Assembly: GCA_016342325.1 (NCBI GenBank)
Contig: JAEINR010000052.1
Coordinates: forward strand, 1 to 43,775
DNA: 43,775 bases
Direction: 5' to 3'
DNA from: Desulfobacterium sp.
GTDB taxonomy: Bacteria; Desulfobacterota; Desulfobacteria; Desulfobacterales; Desulfobacteraceae
The notes under the pieces were generated by a model. It saw only the letters and a program-made list of their open reading frames with translations, had not been told where the DNA came from and did no database searches. The stretch's first letter is position 1, and every line of letters starts with the position of its first letter. The translations under genes were made by a program, and so were the position numbers. This document shows positions 16,216-25,084 of this stretch, piece after piece.

Positions 16216-17145
16216 ATGGAGTGGCTCAACTATCACCATCTCTTCTATTTCTGGACCGTGATGCGGGAGGGCAGCATTACCGCAGCCTGCACCAAGCTGA
16301 GCCTTGCCCAGTCAACGGTGAGCGCACAGCTGGGCAAGCTTGAAGAGTCCCTTGGGGGAAAACTGTTCAACCGCCAGGGACGTTCCCTGGAAGCCACGGA
16401 CCTGGGCCAGCTGGTGTTCAAATATGCCGATAAGATCTTTCCCCTGGGCCGGGAATTGATGGACCAGATCCACAACCGCCCGGTGATCGGTCCCCTTTCC
16501 CTCAAGGTAGGCATCGTGGACCTGCTCCCCAAGCTCATGGCCAGGAAACTTCTGGAACCCGCCCTTTCCCTGGACAAAAAGGTGCGTCTGACCTGCCACG
16601 AGGGAAAGGAGGAGACCCTTTTAGCAGACCTTGCCCTGCACCACCTGGACCTGGTCCTGGCCGACGCCCCCATTCGGTCCGGGCTCAGCATCAAGGCCTA
16701 CAACCATTTCCTGGGGGAATGCGGGATCACCTTCTTTGCCGTGGAGGAGCTTGCAAAGCATCTTACAAAAAACTTTCCCGCCTCCCTGGACAACGCCCCC
16801 ATGCTCATGCCCATGGCCATGACCACGCTCAGATGCGCCCTGGACCAGTGGTTTGAAGCCCTCTCCATCCAGCCGGTGGTGGTTGCGGAATTTGAAGACA
16901 ACGCGCTTTTGAAGGTGTTCGGACAGGCCGGGGATGGGGTGTTCGTGGCACCGACCATCATCGAGTCCGAAGTAAAAACCCAATACCAGGTGGAGATCAT
17001 TGGAAGGTGCGACACCATCAAGGAGCGATTCTATGCCATCTCGGTGGAACGGATACTGAAACACCCTGCAGTGGTCGCCATAACGGACATCGCCCGCCAC
17101 TCGTTCTTCTCCCCTGACAGGGAAAATTCCGGCCCCAAAGGGTAA
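16216..17145 (+). CDS. nhaR: LysR-family transcriptional activator, NhaR-like
   Basis: 309 residues. The N-terminus (MEWLNYHHLFYFWTVMREGS, then SLAQSTVSAQLGKLEESLG) is the winged helix-turn-helix characteristic of NhaR, followed by the LysR substrate-binding domain. In enterobacteria NhaR activates nhaA in response to Na+. Here its divergent neighbour is nhaD, so it very likely controls that antiporter and perhaps itself. An LTTR-type inverted repeat lies just ahead of the start. The ribosome-binding site is weak. The C-terminus (FFSPDRENSGPKG) is slightly extended and unremarkable. Confidence 0.92.
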   Translation: MEWLNYHHLFYFWTVMREGSITAACTKLSLAQSTVSAQLGKLEESLGGKLFNRQGRSLEATDLGQLVFKYADKIFPLGRELMDQIHNRPVIGPLSLKVGIVDLLPKLMARKLLEPALSLDKKVRLTCHEGKEETLLADLALHHLDLVLADAPIRSGLSIKAYNHFLGECGITFFAVEELAKHLTKNFPASLDNAPMLMPMAMTTLRCALDQWFEALSIQPVVVAEFEDNALLKVFGQAGDGVFVAPTIIESEVKTQYQVEIIGRCDTIKERFYAISVERILKHPAVVAITDIARHSFFSPDRENSGPKG

Positions 17146-17456
17146 AGCGACCCGCCGTTCTCCGACCCGGGCGTGTCCCCCCTTGATCCCCTGCCTAGGG
17201 TTTTCGCAATCCATGTCGCGAACAATCGTCCAGCGCGATCACCCCTTAAGCCCCCCGTCGCCCGGGAAGTCGCCCATTTTTTTTTCGCAGTTGATAAAAA
17301 CCGTTTTTTATGTAAATCTCTTTCCCATCGCAGGCCAGTCCTAGACGTTCGCACCCGAATTGATACCTGTTTTATCCATTACAATAAGACAGGGGGGCTA
17401 TTCATGGGCGAGGCGCTATAATTCCCGTTTTTAAGAACCATTAGAGAGGGGTATCC
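17146..17456. other. intergenic region without a recognisable gene
   Basis: The 311 bases between the nhaR-like gene and the YkgJ-type gene hold a T9 run near 17278 and no convincing ORF, hairpin terminator or RNA. GAGAGGGG just before 17457 is the ribosome-binding site of the next gene. Confidence 0.6.
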
Positions 17457-18161
17457 ATGGTGAATGATTCCGAAAAAATTTTCCTGACCGAACAGGAGGC
17501 CAAAACAGCCGTGGAGATCGACTTCCAGCAGTACGGCCCCCAGCCCCGGCTTTTCCGGGAACTTTCCCCCCTTATCCTGGGCAACAGCGCCGTTGTTCTG
17601 GATCACGGAAAACATGCCGGCGTCTGGATCAAGCAGGGCCGGAAAAACAAACTAAAACAGCTCCGCGACCAGGAACTGGGGAACCAGTTGTGCCGGACCC
17701 TGCAAACCACCGCCTACCCCTTGGCGATCCTGGCCGAAATCTGCACCCTGACCTTCCAGGTACGGGCCTGTCCCGGCCCCGATCTCCGGGACTCCCCCCA
17801 GGGGATCTGGATCGAATCCGACATGGGGAACTTTCACTGCCGCCAGTGCGGCGATTGCTGCCGGAACCTGGCCGTTCAAAACGGCTGCACAGAACAGGAT
17901 TACCACAGATGGCAGCGCCTTGGCCTGACCCACATCCTGGAACGGGTAAGGGTCCTTGGCGCCAACGGCAATCCCACCGGGTACAGGATCTGGGTGGAAC
18001 CCGGCGGCACCCGCCTGTCACCGGTATGCCCCTGGCTCAAAGAGATCCCCGGAGAAAACCGCTGCACCTGCCTTATCCAGGATGTCAAACCCGAGATCTG
18101 CACCCAGTATCCCTTTACCCGCAAGCATGCCTCCATGACCGGATGCAGGGGACGGTTTTAA
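17457..18161 (+). CDS. YkgJ-type cysteine-cluster (zinc/iron-chelating) protein
   Basis: 234 residues. The hallmark is FHCRQCGDCCRN (Cys128, 131, 134, 135), followed by CPWL and the pair CTCLIQDVKPEICTQYP, the CxxCxxCC...C pattern of the YkgJ/UPF0153 family thought to bind zinc or an iron-sulfur cluster. The N-terminal 120 residues, with FFQ-like and VWIKQGRKNKL stretches, are not part of that domain and I do not recognise them. The start has GAGAGGGG 7 bases ahead. It stands alone between nhaR and a bidirectional terminator. The family function is unsettled; roles in cluster assembly or protein modification have been suggested. Confidence 0.85.
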   Translation: MVNDSEKIFLTEQEAKTAVEIDFQQYGPQPRLFRELSPLILGNSAVVLDHGKHAGVWIKQGRKNKLKQLRDQELGNQLCRTLQTTAYPLAILAEICTLTFQVRACPGPDLRDSPQGIWIESDMGNFHCRQCGDCCRNLAVQNGCTEQDYHRWQRLGLTHILERVRVLGANGNPTGYRIWVEPGGTRLSPVCPWLKEIPGENRCTCLIQDVKPEICTQYPFTRKHASMTGCRGRF

Positions 18162-18224
18162 AAAAGGAGGGATGGATTTGATGGGGGTAGCCATTTGCCG
18201 GGAAAACCGAAACCGATACATTCA

Positions 18225-18267
18225 AAAACACCCCCAAAGGGCTTATTTGTCCTTTGGGGGTGTTTTT
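18225..18267. terminator. bidirectional intrinsic terminator
   Basis: AACACCCCCAAAGG and CCTTTGGGGGTGTT form a 14-bp stem around GCTTATTTGT, followed by TTTTT on the plus strand and flanked by A-rich sequence on the other. It separates the converging YkgJ-type and acylase genes. Confidence 0.93.
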
Positions 18268-18280
18268 TTACTCTGTTTTT

Positions 18281-20761
18281 TTAATCGGTCAAGGGAAATG
18301 TCCTGTGTTGAAATCCATCGTAAACCGGTGACATGCTGAAAAAATTAGGATCAAACACCGGCGCTCCGGTCGCATCCATGAGGATTGTACCGGATTCGCC
18401 AAGGGGAAGCATGCTCTCAATGCGAACCGGACCCGAAGCCCCCATTTCAACGCAGTGGGCATAGGTTGATCTGGAGGAGGTCGGAATCGAGTGAAGGGCG
18501 CCGAGCATTTCGTGGGTATAAGTGATTTTCCCCCGTTTTGATTCCCCCCAGGGTCTGGCACCCAGGTCGGCCAGGGCTTTATCCAGGGCGGCAACAATAA
18601 TATCGCCGGCGGTCTGGGGGGCTGTTCCATCGGCTTTGTTTTCAAACCAGTTGTAAAGGTTTGTGATGCGGGTGGTATAGCCGGGAAGTCCGTGGAGAAG
18701 CACATTGAACAGAACAATGTTACTCTCGCCTGAACCCAGCTCATCCTCAAAGGTCATCTTCAACACGCTGGAAATCCACTGGTTCATCAAGATCCATGCA
18801 TCGGAGCGGTCAGTTCCATTGGCCCACAGGTCCTTGCCGCCCTCAACAAAATGGCCGTCCCAATTGTCCAGGATCGCCAGGGCCGCGGTGCGGTCAGGGG
18901 TAGGAGACGCCTGGACCGCAGCAGTAAAGTCGTTTTTAACAAAGAGCCAGGGGTTTCCCCCGTCGCCATAGGTGTCGCTGTCAGACGAGAGGAATTCCGT
19001 TCGGATTGAATCTGTTGTGGAGATGTAAAGCGCCAGGTCCCGCACCTCCTCAAAGGTGAGGTTGTCATGGGTGCTGAGATAATCTTCAAGCACATGGGCC
19101 CTGTGAAACGGCCCGAAATAGTAGGATGGATTATTGGCCGAGTTGCCATAGGCCTGGCTGGATCTGCTGTTCCAACCGCTGTAGAACCCCCTTTTCGCGT
19201 TACGGCCCGTGGAGATCGGCTTATAAGTCAAGGGCTCAGGCCATTTTTCCGCCTGGGGAAACCGTGTGTCAGCCCCTGGGGAGCGAACCGGGTCATACCC
19301 TGACATCCAATAGGCGATATTACCGTCCCGGTCTGCATAGCAATAGTGCTGGGACAGGGTCACCTTGGAGATTGCGTCTCCAAATTGATCCATGCTTGTC
19401 GCCCTTGCAAGGTCAAGGTAGGCCCGGATAATCTGAAACTCTTTACCCCAGTGGGAATATTTCCATGAGATCACCGGATTGCTGTTAATCACGGGTCCGT
19501 TGGGTGTCCTGTATACGGGCAGGGTCACATCGTCCTGGCCGGCCACCTTGATCACCTCGGTTCTGTGGAGAAACATGGTGGACGCATCATCCAGAAAATA
19601 GTCCAGGGTGTGGGCATGGCCGACCTGCATGGACCAGGCGTGGTGGGGGGTGCGTCCAATGACGATGGCCGGCATTCCGGGAATGGTCATGCCGGATATG
19701 TTCAATCCGCCGGCCTTGAGCGACCCTTCGGTCACAATGGAAGGAACGGAAAAATCAAAGGCATGGTCCATCTGGGGACCGGAGTAGAGTATTGGATTTC
19801 CAGATGCTGTTTTATCGCCCGACACCACCCAGGCATAGCTTCCCATTTTCACATAGGCGTTTATTTCTTTAAGACTTGCAATGATATCCGCTTGCTTCTG
19901 TCTCATCTTGCTTGAGATGGCGCTATAGTCATAGAGCTTATTCCCAAGGATCGTGTCCATGGATGAGGGGAAGCGCGGCACCTCGTTATGGGACGCCATC
20001 CGGTCTTTTTTCCCATTTAGCGATGACGCCGCCACGGTTTCATCCTCAATATAGGTCACCGCATCCGGATCTTCATTCCATCTGAGATCCTGGAACATCA
20101 TTTGAAAATCAGCTGGAAATTGTGCCGCTAATGTCTGATAAAGCGCAGAATTGTCTATCTGCCCCCGGCCAGTTGCCTCACCGTCAAAGAATCTCAGCAT
20201 GTTTGTGGCCCAGGCCAATACATCCACATAACTCCAGTCCGCCGGGTAATAATCAATGCCCAGTTTTGCGCCCATGGCTTTGAACTCAAAGGGCATCAAG
20301 GTGCGGTCTTTTTTAACCTCGGCTATTCTACGATTAAAGCCTGCCACATAACCGTTAATGGTATCTCTGGATTCCTGATCCAGGGCTGCGAATCCATCCT
20401 GGTACTCCGTTAAAGAATACCCGGTGGTACGAACCTTGATGTCACTGTCGACCAAATTCGGACCAAATATTTCAGACAGGGTTCCCCGTCCCATGCGCCT
20501 GTATTTCTCAGCCTGCCATAGCCTGTCCGTTGCAACGGCATAGCCGACGGCCTCAAAGACATCGTACATGGAAGCGGAATCATCGCCGTTGACATACCAG
20601 ACCCCTTTATCATCCCGGGTGGTCGTGATGGGGTTAAAAATATTTTTAATTCCGGCCGCCCAATTAAATGCGGATGCCGAATCCACAACCAACAACAGAC
20701 CGGCCAAGGAAATTGCAAGAATAAACAGGGAGGTGCGCAGCCTTTTTATAGCATGAATCAT
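18281..20761 (-). CDS. penicillin acylase-family Ntn hydrolase, secreted
   Basis: 826 residues. A signal peptide with hydrophobic core LFILAISLAGLLLVV ends near ASA (residue 31). The alpha-chain region contains YAVATDRLWQAEKYRRMGRGTLSEIFG. Autocatalytic cleavage should occur at Gly307-Ser308 (VKMG/SYAWVVSGDKTASGNP), making Ser308 the N-terminal nucleophile of the beta chain. ADRDGNIAYWMSG is the usual beta-chain signature. Members hydrolyse amide bonds of penicillins, acyl-homoserine lactones, or other N-acyl compounds; the substrate cannot be read from sequence. RBS AAAGGAG is well placed. It lies 21 bases behind an outer-membrane barrel gene and probably shares its transcript, so uptake or release of an acylated substrate across the outer membrane is possible. 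Confidence 0.92.
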   Translation of the reverse strand: MIHAIKRLRTSLFILAISLAGLLLVVDSASAFNWAAGIKNIFNPITTTRDDKGVWYVNGDDSASMYDVFEAVGYAVATDRLWQAEKYRRMGRGTLSEIFGPNLVDSDIKVRTTGYSLTEYQDGFAALDQESRDTINGYVAGFNRRIAEVKKDRTLMPFEFKAMGAKLGIDYYPADWSYVDVLAWATNMLRFFDGEATGRGQIDNSALYQTLAAQFPADFQMMFQDLRWNEDPDAVTYIEDETVAASSLNGKKDRMASHNEVPRFPSSMDTILGNKLYDYSAISSKMRQKQADIIASLKEINAYVKMGSYAWVVSGDKTASGNPILYSGPQMDHAFDFSVPSIVTEGSLKAGGLNISGMTIPGMPAIVIGRTPHHAWSMQVGHAHTLDYFLDDASTMFLHRTEVIKVAGQDDVTLPVYRTPNGPVINSNPVISWKYSHWGKEFQIIRAYLDLARATSMDQFGDAISKVTLSQHYCYADRDGNIAYWMSGYDPVRSPGADTRFPQAEKWPEPLTYKPISTGRNAKRGFYSGWNSRSSQAYGNSANNPSYYFGPFHRAHVLEDYLSTHDNLTFEEVRDLALYISTTDSIRTEFLSSDSDTYGDGGNPWLFVKNDFTAAVQASPTPDRTAALAILDNWDGHFVEGGKDLWANGTDRSDAWILMNQWISSVLKMTFEDELGSGESNIVLFNVLLHGLPGYTTRITNLYNWFENKADGTAPQTAGDIIVAALDKALADLGARPWGESKRGKITYTHEMLGALHSIPTSSRSTYAHCVEMGASGPVRIESMLPLGESGTILMDATGAPVFDPNFFSMSPVYDGFQHRTFPLTD

Positions 20762-20782
20762 GGTACTCTCCTTTATAAAGGG

Positions 20783-21412
20783 TTAGAAACCAAGTGACAC
20801 GCCAAGGACCACAGGAGTGCTCCAGGAGGAATCGGCATCGGCATAGGTGGCCAGGGAAGATGAGGGAGAACCCAGGTAACGGACCCGTATTTCGGCAAAA
20901 ACTCCCAGGGAGCCGAAGGTGTATTCAATACCCACACCGGCGTCAGCCAAAAACTCCCAGGAACTGTCCCAGTACTCGGTGGATGAACCAAGGTATGATA
21001 TATCTACAGAATCGAACTTTGCAAAACCAACATCTGCCCTCAGGTATGGATTCCACCCCTTTTTCACGGGGGCAATAAAATACTTGCAGCCAAGATAGAC
21101 AGGGATAACGTCAAGGCTGTCAAATGAAATACCTTCAACGATTTCACCGGAATGCTTCTCATAACCGATGCCTCCCAGGATGCTGAATCTGGGGTTTAAT
21201 GCATAGGCGCCTTCCATGGCAATTGAAAACCCTGTTTCAAAGGCATCGTTATAGTCCGGAACATCGTCGCCACTGCCTGCGCTACCGGAGGTAAAGGGAA
21301 CGACCTGGCCGGCAAGACTAAGGGAAAATGGACATTCTCCAGCCACCACCTGACCCGAAAAAATACACAACAGAGCAACAACTGCAAATGAAAGAAAAAT
21401 GATTTGTTTCAT
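20783..21412 (-). CDS. outer-membrane beta-barrel protein (OmpW/Opa-like)
   Basis: About 209 residues. The signal peptide (MKQIIFLSFAVVALLCIFSG) has a likely cleavage after VVA-G. The mature part shows alternating amphipathic strands with Tyr/Phe girdles and ends SWSTPVVLGVSLGF, with the terminal Phe needed for Bam-dependent insertion. The size fits an eight-stranded barrel. The ATG at 21412 is chosen because AAGGAG lies 6 bases ahead. It precedes the penicillin acylase gene by 21 bases on the same strand. An upstream hairpin CTGTTGC-N7-GCAACAG (21462-21482) may be regulatory. The precise family is uncertain. Confidence 0.85.
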   Translation of the reverse strand: MKQIIFLSFAVVALLCIFSGQVVAGECPFSLSLAGQVVPFTSGSAGSGDDVPDYNDAFETGFSIAMEGAYALNPRFSILGGIGYEKHSGEIVEGISFDSLDVIPVYLGCKYFIAPVKKGWNPYLRADVGFAKFDSVDISYLGSSTEYWDSSWEFLADAGVGIEYTFGSLGVFAEIRVRYLGSPSSSLATYADADSSWSTPVVLGVSLGF

Positions 21413-21706
21413 GTACACTCCTTTTTTGGTCTGATCTCTCTGGTTGATTCCTTACAATTCGCCTGTTGCGTTTTCAGCAACAGACCCAATCGGTAAAACA
21501 CAACGGTGCACCCCAGGGGCAAGGGGAAAGGGGCATTAATAATGGAACTTGGACCCGGTAGGGATCAAAAATCGGTTACCCGATTCCCTAGCAAAGCCTG
21601 GAAACAATCATCAGCGATATCAATGACTATCTAAATGGAGTATCGGGATCCACTTCTTGTGTCAACCCCCAATACAAAATTCATTCCTGAAAATTTCATT
21701 TTTCTA

Positions 21707-21735
21707 TTGACAGGAAACACCTTTAAGGCTATAAA
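21707..21735 (+). promoter_or_regulatory. sigma-70 promoter of tRNA-Leu
   Basis: TTGACA at 21707-21712 and TATAAA at 21730-21735 are separated by exactly 17 bases. Transcription should begin near 21742, about 55 bases before the tRNA. The stretch 21413-21797 holds no gene other than this signal and a hairpin near 21462. Confidence 0.85.
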
Positions 21736-21797
21736 CCCTCGAATCGAATGCACTGGTTCTTCAAGAACAAACCGGTGGTCGATGAACAAGATAAAAT

Positions 21798-21882
21798 GCC
21801 GAAGTGGTGGAATTGGTAGACACGCACGCTTGAGGGGCGTGTGGGGCGACCCGTGGGAGTTCAAATCTCCCCTTCGGCACCA
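21798..21882 (+). tRNA. tRNA-Leu (anticodon GAG)
   Basis: The acceptor stem GCCGAAG pairs with CTTCGGC (21872-21878), discriminator A and encoded CCA follow. The anticodon stem CACGC/GCGTG carries the loop TTGAGGG with anticodon GAG, and a long variable arm typical of leucine tRNAs is present. It reads CUC/CUU codons. It has its own promoter and terminator. Confidence 0.96.
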
Positions 21883-21890
21883 TCATACAA

Positions 21891-21928
21891 AAGCCATTAA
21901 GATGAAAAACATCTTAATGGCTTTTTTG
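21891..21928 (+). terminator. intrinsic terminator of tRNA-Leu
   Basis: AAGCCATTAAGATG and CATCTTAATGGCTT form a perfect 14-bp stem with an AAAAA loop, followed by TTTTG. Confidence 0.96.
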
Positions 21929-22039
21929 TTTCCAGTCCCAAAGAAAATCAGGATATCATTGAGGGAATTATTTAATCGGATCAACGGCGGCGCACAGCAT
22001 TGCATCACTCCCTCTCAACCTGGACAAAAAGGGGCTTCG

Positions 22040-22081
22040 CAAAAATAAAAAAGCCCCTGAACGATATTTCGTCCAAGGGCT
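22040..22081 (-). terminator. intrinsic terminator of second cold-shock gene
   Basis: On the minus strand AGCCCTTGGACGA and TCGTTCAGGGGCT pair with two mismatches around a TTAT-like loop and are followed by TTTTTTATTTTTG. Confidence 0.85.
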
Positions 22082-22131
22082 ATAACTTCACAGTCATCAA
22101 GATGACTTCCAAAGCTAAATAAAACGGCTAA

Positions 22132-22332
22132 CTAGACTACTGTAACATTTGTTGCAGCAGGACCTTTCTGTCCCTCTTCAACATCAAATGAAACACGGTC
22201 CCCTTCATTGAGGGATTTAAAACCAGTTGCATTGATGCCGGTGTGATGTACGAATACATCGTTTCCGCCTTCTTGTTCAATAAATCCAAAACCTTTTGAG
22301 TCGTTAAACCATTTTACGATACCATTAGCCAT
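22132..22332 (-). CDS. cold-shock family nucleic-acid-binding protein (CspA type), second copy
   Basis: 66 residues starting [20 protein letters not shown] and ending [13 protein letters not shown]1 (KGFGFI) and RNP2 (VFVHHTGI) are intact. The ATG at 22332 is preceded by CAGGAGATTTCC. It differs from the copy at 2113-2313 at about a dozen positions, so it is an older duplicate, not a recent one. A leader of several hundred bases without genes (22333-22666) separates it from divergent pepF; csp genes often have regulated long leaders. Confidence 0.95.
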   Translation of the reverse strand: MANGIVKWFNDSKGFGFIEQEGGNDVFVHHTGINATGFKSLNEGDRVSFDVEEGQKGPAATNVTVV

Positions 22333-22560
22333 GTTGGAAATCTCCTGTAATAAAAAATAATACCAGTTTCTAACTTTGAGGGGTAATACCACTTCGGGGA
22401 ATTTACACCTGCGAAATGAAACCTATGTGCCGCCACATATCAGCACATTTTCAAATAAGATATATGCCGACAAGCAAGAAGTCAAGCACTAAATATTTTA
22501 TTATTCCCTAATAACAAAGGGGGTTAGAATTCCTTGGCATAAAGAGCTGGGATCATGGTA

Positions 22561-22575
22561 TGCCTTGGCAAGGCA
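22561..22575. promoter_or_regulatory. palindrome upstream of pepF
   Basis: TGCCTTG-G-CAAGGCA is a perfect 15-base palindrome about 90 bases before pepF, in the 334-base gap with the cold-shock gene. It may be an operator. Confidence 0.4.
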
Positions 22576-22635
22576 ACCGGCCCCATTCATTACCAAGAGA
22601 TCGACACCATGGATATAGAGATCAATCATTTCAGA

Positions 22636-22654
22636 ACACTTCATCCCGAAGTGT
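22636..22654 (+). promoter_or_regulatory. leader hairpin adjoining the pepF ribosome-binding site
   Basis: ACACTTC-ATCCC-GAAGTGT is a 7-bp hairpin ending one base before CAGGAGG, the pepF Shine-Dalgarno. Its position suggests an effect on translation or mRNA stability. Confidence 0.5.
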
Positions 22655-22666
22655 CAGGAGGATAAA

Positions 22667-24475
22667 ATGTCAGAGACCGTAAAAACCCGGGAGCAGATCC
22701 CAAAATCAGATCAATGGAACCTGGATCAGCTCTTTGCCGATGCAGATGCTTGGGAACAGGCTTTTACAGAATACAAGACCCGGATTCCCCGGATCAGTCA
22801 GTTCCAGGGAACCCTGGGGCGATCCGCCCAGGACCTGAAAGCCTGCCTGGATTTTATGGACCGCCTAAACCAACTGGATGAACGTCTCCACTACTACGCC
22901 ATGCTGCGGCTGAGCGAAGATGCAGGCGATTCAGAAAATCAGAAGCGAAGCAGCCGCTACCTGAACCTGGCCACAAAGGCCCAGGGAGAGGCCAGTTACC
23001 AGACACCCGAGATCCAGACCATCGATGAAAAGACCATGGCTGCATTTCTGGCCGATCCTTTGCTTGCCACCCATGGGATCTATCTTGAAAAACTGCTGCG
23101 GTTCAAGCCCCATATCCTCACCCAGGCCGAAGAAAGGCTCCTGGCACTCCAGGCTGAGTCGGCTGCGGCAGTATCAAAAACCTTTTCAGCCCTGACCGAT
23201 GTGGATATGGATTTCGGCACCGTCGACACCCCGGATGGGCCCAAACCCCTTAGCCAATCGAGCTTCAGCCAGTTTCTCCTCTCTCCGGACCGGGAACTGC
23301 GCAAAAAAGCCTACGGGCAGTTTTACGGTGTCTTTGACGGACACAAAAACACCCTGGCATCCCTCTATGAAGGAAGCATTCGCCGGGACGTCTACCTAGC
23401 AAAGATTAAAAACTATCCATCGGCCCGGGCCAAGGCGCTTTTTCCGGACAAGGTTCCTGAAAACGTCTATGACAATCTGGTGACACGGGTCCGGCACCAT
23501 CTACCGTCCCTCCATGGATACTATGCCTTGCGAAAAAAAATCATGGGCCTTTCGGAGCTGCGCCACTACGATGTATATGCGCCCCTGGTTCCGGACGTGA
23601 AAATCAGCCACACCTATGAAGAAGCCGTCCATGTGATCATCAAAGCCCTGAAACCCCTGGGAGAAGAATATGGAAACACCCTTAAAAAAGGACTTCTTGG
23701 CACCTGGGTGGACCGGTATGAAAACAAGGGGAAACGATCCGGTGCCTTTTCCGCAGGCTCCTATAACGCTGAGCCATACATCCTGATGAACTATAAAGAG
23801 GATGTGCTAAGGGATGTGTTCACCCTGGCCCACGAGGGCGGCCATTCCATGCACTCCGACTACAGCATCAGGAACAACCCATTTTCCCACTACGACTACA
23901 CGATCTTTGAAGCCGAAGTGGCATCGACCTTTAACGAGCAGCTGCTGTTTCATCACATGATGAAGGAAAACACGGATAAGACCCTTCAGACCTATCTGAT
24001 CGGCAAGCAGATCGACGACATCCTGGCAACGGTCATGCGCCAGACCATGTTCGCCGAATTCGAAACGGAGACCCACCGCCGGGCAGAAGCCGGCGAATCC
24101 CTGTCCCTGGACGACTTCCGAGCAATCTACCGGAGACTCCTGGCCGAATATTTTGGACCGGAAATGGTGCTGGAAGAGGTCAGCGACCTGGAAGGACTGC
24201 GAATTCCCCACTTTTACAGGGCATTCTACGTATACAAATACGCCACAGGCCTTTCTGCGGCCATCGCCCTGTCCCGCCGGGTACTGAACGGAGGGGACAC
24301 CGAGCGGGAGGACTACCTGAACTTCCTCAAGTCCGGAGGATCCAAGTACCCCCTGGAATCCCTGGCCCTGGCCGGTGTGGACATGGGCCGGACCGACCCC
24401 ATCGACGATGCGCTGGCACTGTTCGCCGATCTGGTGACCCAACTGGAATCCATCACCCGGACCTCAAATGGGTAA
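22667..24475 (+). CDS. pepF: oligoendopeptidase F (M3B metallopeptidase)
   Basis: 602 residues, full length for PepF. The zinc motif HEGGH is at residues 389-393 (LAHEGGHSMHSDYS) with the third ligand in EAEVASTFNE (about Glu417). Family stretches include PSARAKALFPDKVPENVYDNLV near residue 250 and YKYATGLSAAIALS near the C-terminus. It is a cytoplasmic enzyme that cleaves short peptides of about 7-17 residues. A strong ribosome-binding site (AGGAGG) precedes ATG, with a hairpin directly before it. It stands alone; the neighbour on each side is on the other strand. Confidence 0.95.
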   Translation: MSETVKTREQIPKSDQWNLDQLFADADAWEQAFTEYKTRIPRISQFQGTLGRSAQDLKACLDFMDRLNQLDERLHYYAMLRLSEDAGDSENQKRSSRYLNLATKAQGEASYQTPEIQTIDEKTMAAFLADPLLATHGIYLEKLLRFKPHILTQAEERLLALQAESAAAVSKTFSALTDVDMDFGTVDTPDGPKPLSQSSFSQFLLSPDRELRKKAYGQFYGVFDGHKNTLASLYEGSIRRDVYLAKIKNYPSARAKALFPDKVPENVYDNLVTRVRHHLPSLHGYYALRKKIMGLSELRHYDVYAPLVPDVKISHTYEEAVHVIIKALKPLGEEYGNTLKKGLLGTWVDRYENKGKRSGAFSAGSYNAEPYILMNYKEDVLRDVFTLAHEGGHSMHSDYSIRNNPFSHYDYTIFEAEVASTFNEQLLFHHMMKENTDKTLQTYLIGKQIDDILATVMRQTMFAEFETETHRRAEAGESLSLDDFRAIYRRLLAEYFGPEMVLEEVSDLEGLRIPHFYRAFYVYKYATGLSAAIALSRRVLNGGDTEREDYLNFLKSGGSKYPLESLALAGVDMGRTDPIDDALALFADLVTQLESITRTSNG

Positions 24476-24492
24476 TTTACTTTTTCTTGCTG

Positions 24493-24515
24493 CCCTCCGG
24501 ATAAGATCCGGAGGG
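24493..24515. terminator. hairpin between pepF and the cyclic-nucleotide-binding gene
   Basis: CCCTCCGGAT and ATCCGGAGGG form a perfect 10-bp stem around AAG between two converging genes. No T-run follows on either strand. Confidence 0.65.
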
Positions 24516-24516
24516 T

Positions 24517-24981
24517 TCAACCATAGGAAGGAATCGGTTGTGAATCCTGGAAAGAAAGAAGGTCCAAATAGGCCTGGTATGCATTTGAAAGCCTGCTTGA
24601 AAACACATCCACCATCCGCCGCATAATTTTTAGCCCGATGTCCGGATGCTGCTTGAAAATTTTCTCCAGTTGTCTCTTTTCGATCTTAACCACCTTTAAA
24701 TCCGTAACGCTGAGTCCGGAAGCCGTGTATTTGCCTGCCTCTGCCAGACTGGACCAGCCGAATAATGTTCCGGGCTCTGTCAAACTAAAGGTCAGAGAAC
24801 TTCCATCCTCAACCTCCAGTTTGAGGGTCCCCTCTTCAAGAATATAGAGCGCCCTTGCATCCTCCCCCCTTTTGAACAAGGTGGTTCCCGGTTTAAAAGA
24901 CTCTCCAATACAGATCTCTGTTATCTGCTCCATCACGGCAAAATCTATTCCCTTAAAAAGGTCTATCTCTTTTGCAATCAT
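24517..24981 (-). CDS. single-domain cyclic-nucleotide-binding (cNMP) protein
   Basis: 154 residues consisting of one cupin-like effector domain of the CRP/FNR superfamily (FKPGTTLFKRGEDARALYILEEGTLKLEV, GTLFGWSSLAEAGKYTASGLS) plus a short helical tail. There is no DNA-binding helix-turn-helix, so it is not a CRP-type transcription factor by itself; it may regulate a partner protein or be a stand-alone sensor. The phosphate-binding cassette is not canonical (no GExALL), so ligand binding is uncertain. RBS AAGGAG lies 7 bases ahead. It lies 307 bases downstream of hgcB on the same strand, and a hairpin at 25016-25034 sits between. Confidence 0.85.
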   Translation of the reverse strand: MIAKEIDLFKGIDFAVMEQITEICIGESFKPGTTLFKRGEDARALYILEEGTLKLEVEDGSSLTFSLTEPGTLFGWSSLAEAGKYTASGLSVTDLKVVKIEKRQLEKIFKQHPDIGLKIMRRMVDVFSSRLSNAYQAYLDLLSFQDSQPIPSYG

Positions 24982-25015
24982 GTCCCATCTCCTTTTATTC
25001 CTTTATTGCCGGTTT

Positions 25016-25034
25016 ATTCGCTTCACAAGCGAAT
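25016..25034. promoter_or_regulatory. inverted repeat upstream of the cNMP-binding gene
   Basis: ATTCGCTT-CAC-AAGCGAAT is a perfect 8-bp inverted repeat 35 bases before the cNMP-binding start. It could be an operator or an attenuator at the end of the hgcAB transcript. The rest of the gap 24982-25288 holds a 20-bp dispersed repeat and no gene. Confidence 0.5.
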
Positions 25035-25064
25035 GCCTGTTGAGCCAAGCCCCCTTTCAAGCCT

Positions 25065-25084
25065 TAACCTGGACAAGCCAGAAC
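25065..25084. repeat. dispersed 20-bp repeat, copy 1
   Basis: TAACCTGGACAAGCCAGAAC matches the sequence at 36720-36739 with one difference. It contains the imperfect palindrome CTGG-ACAAG-CCAG. A shorter 12-base match (CAACCTGGACAA) occurs at 22016. Confidence 0.8.

Noticed and set aside
21635-22048. Plus-strand ORF of 137 codons at the tRNA-Leu
   Set aside because: It runs through the tRNA gene and its terminator, so it is not a real protein gene.
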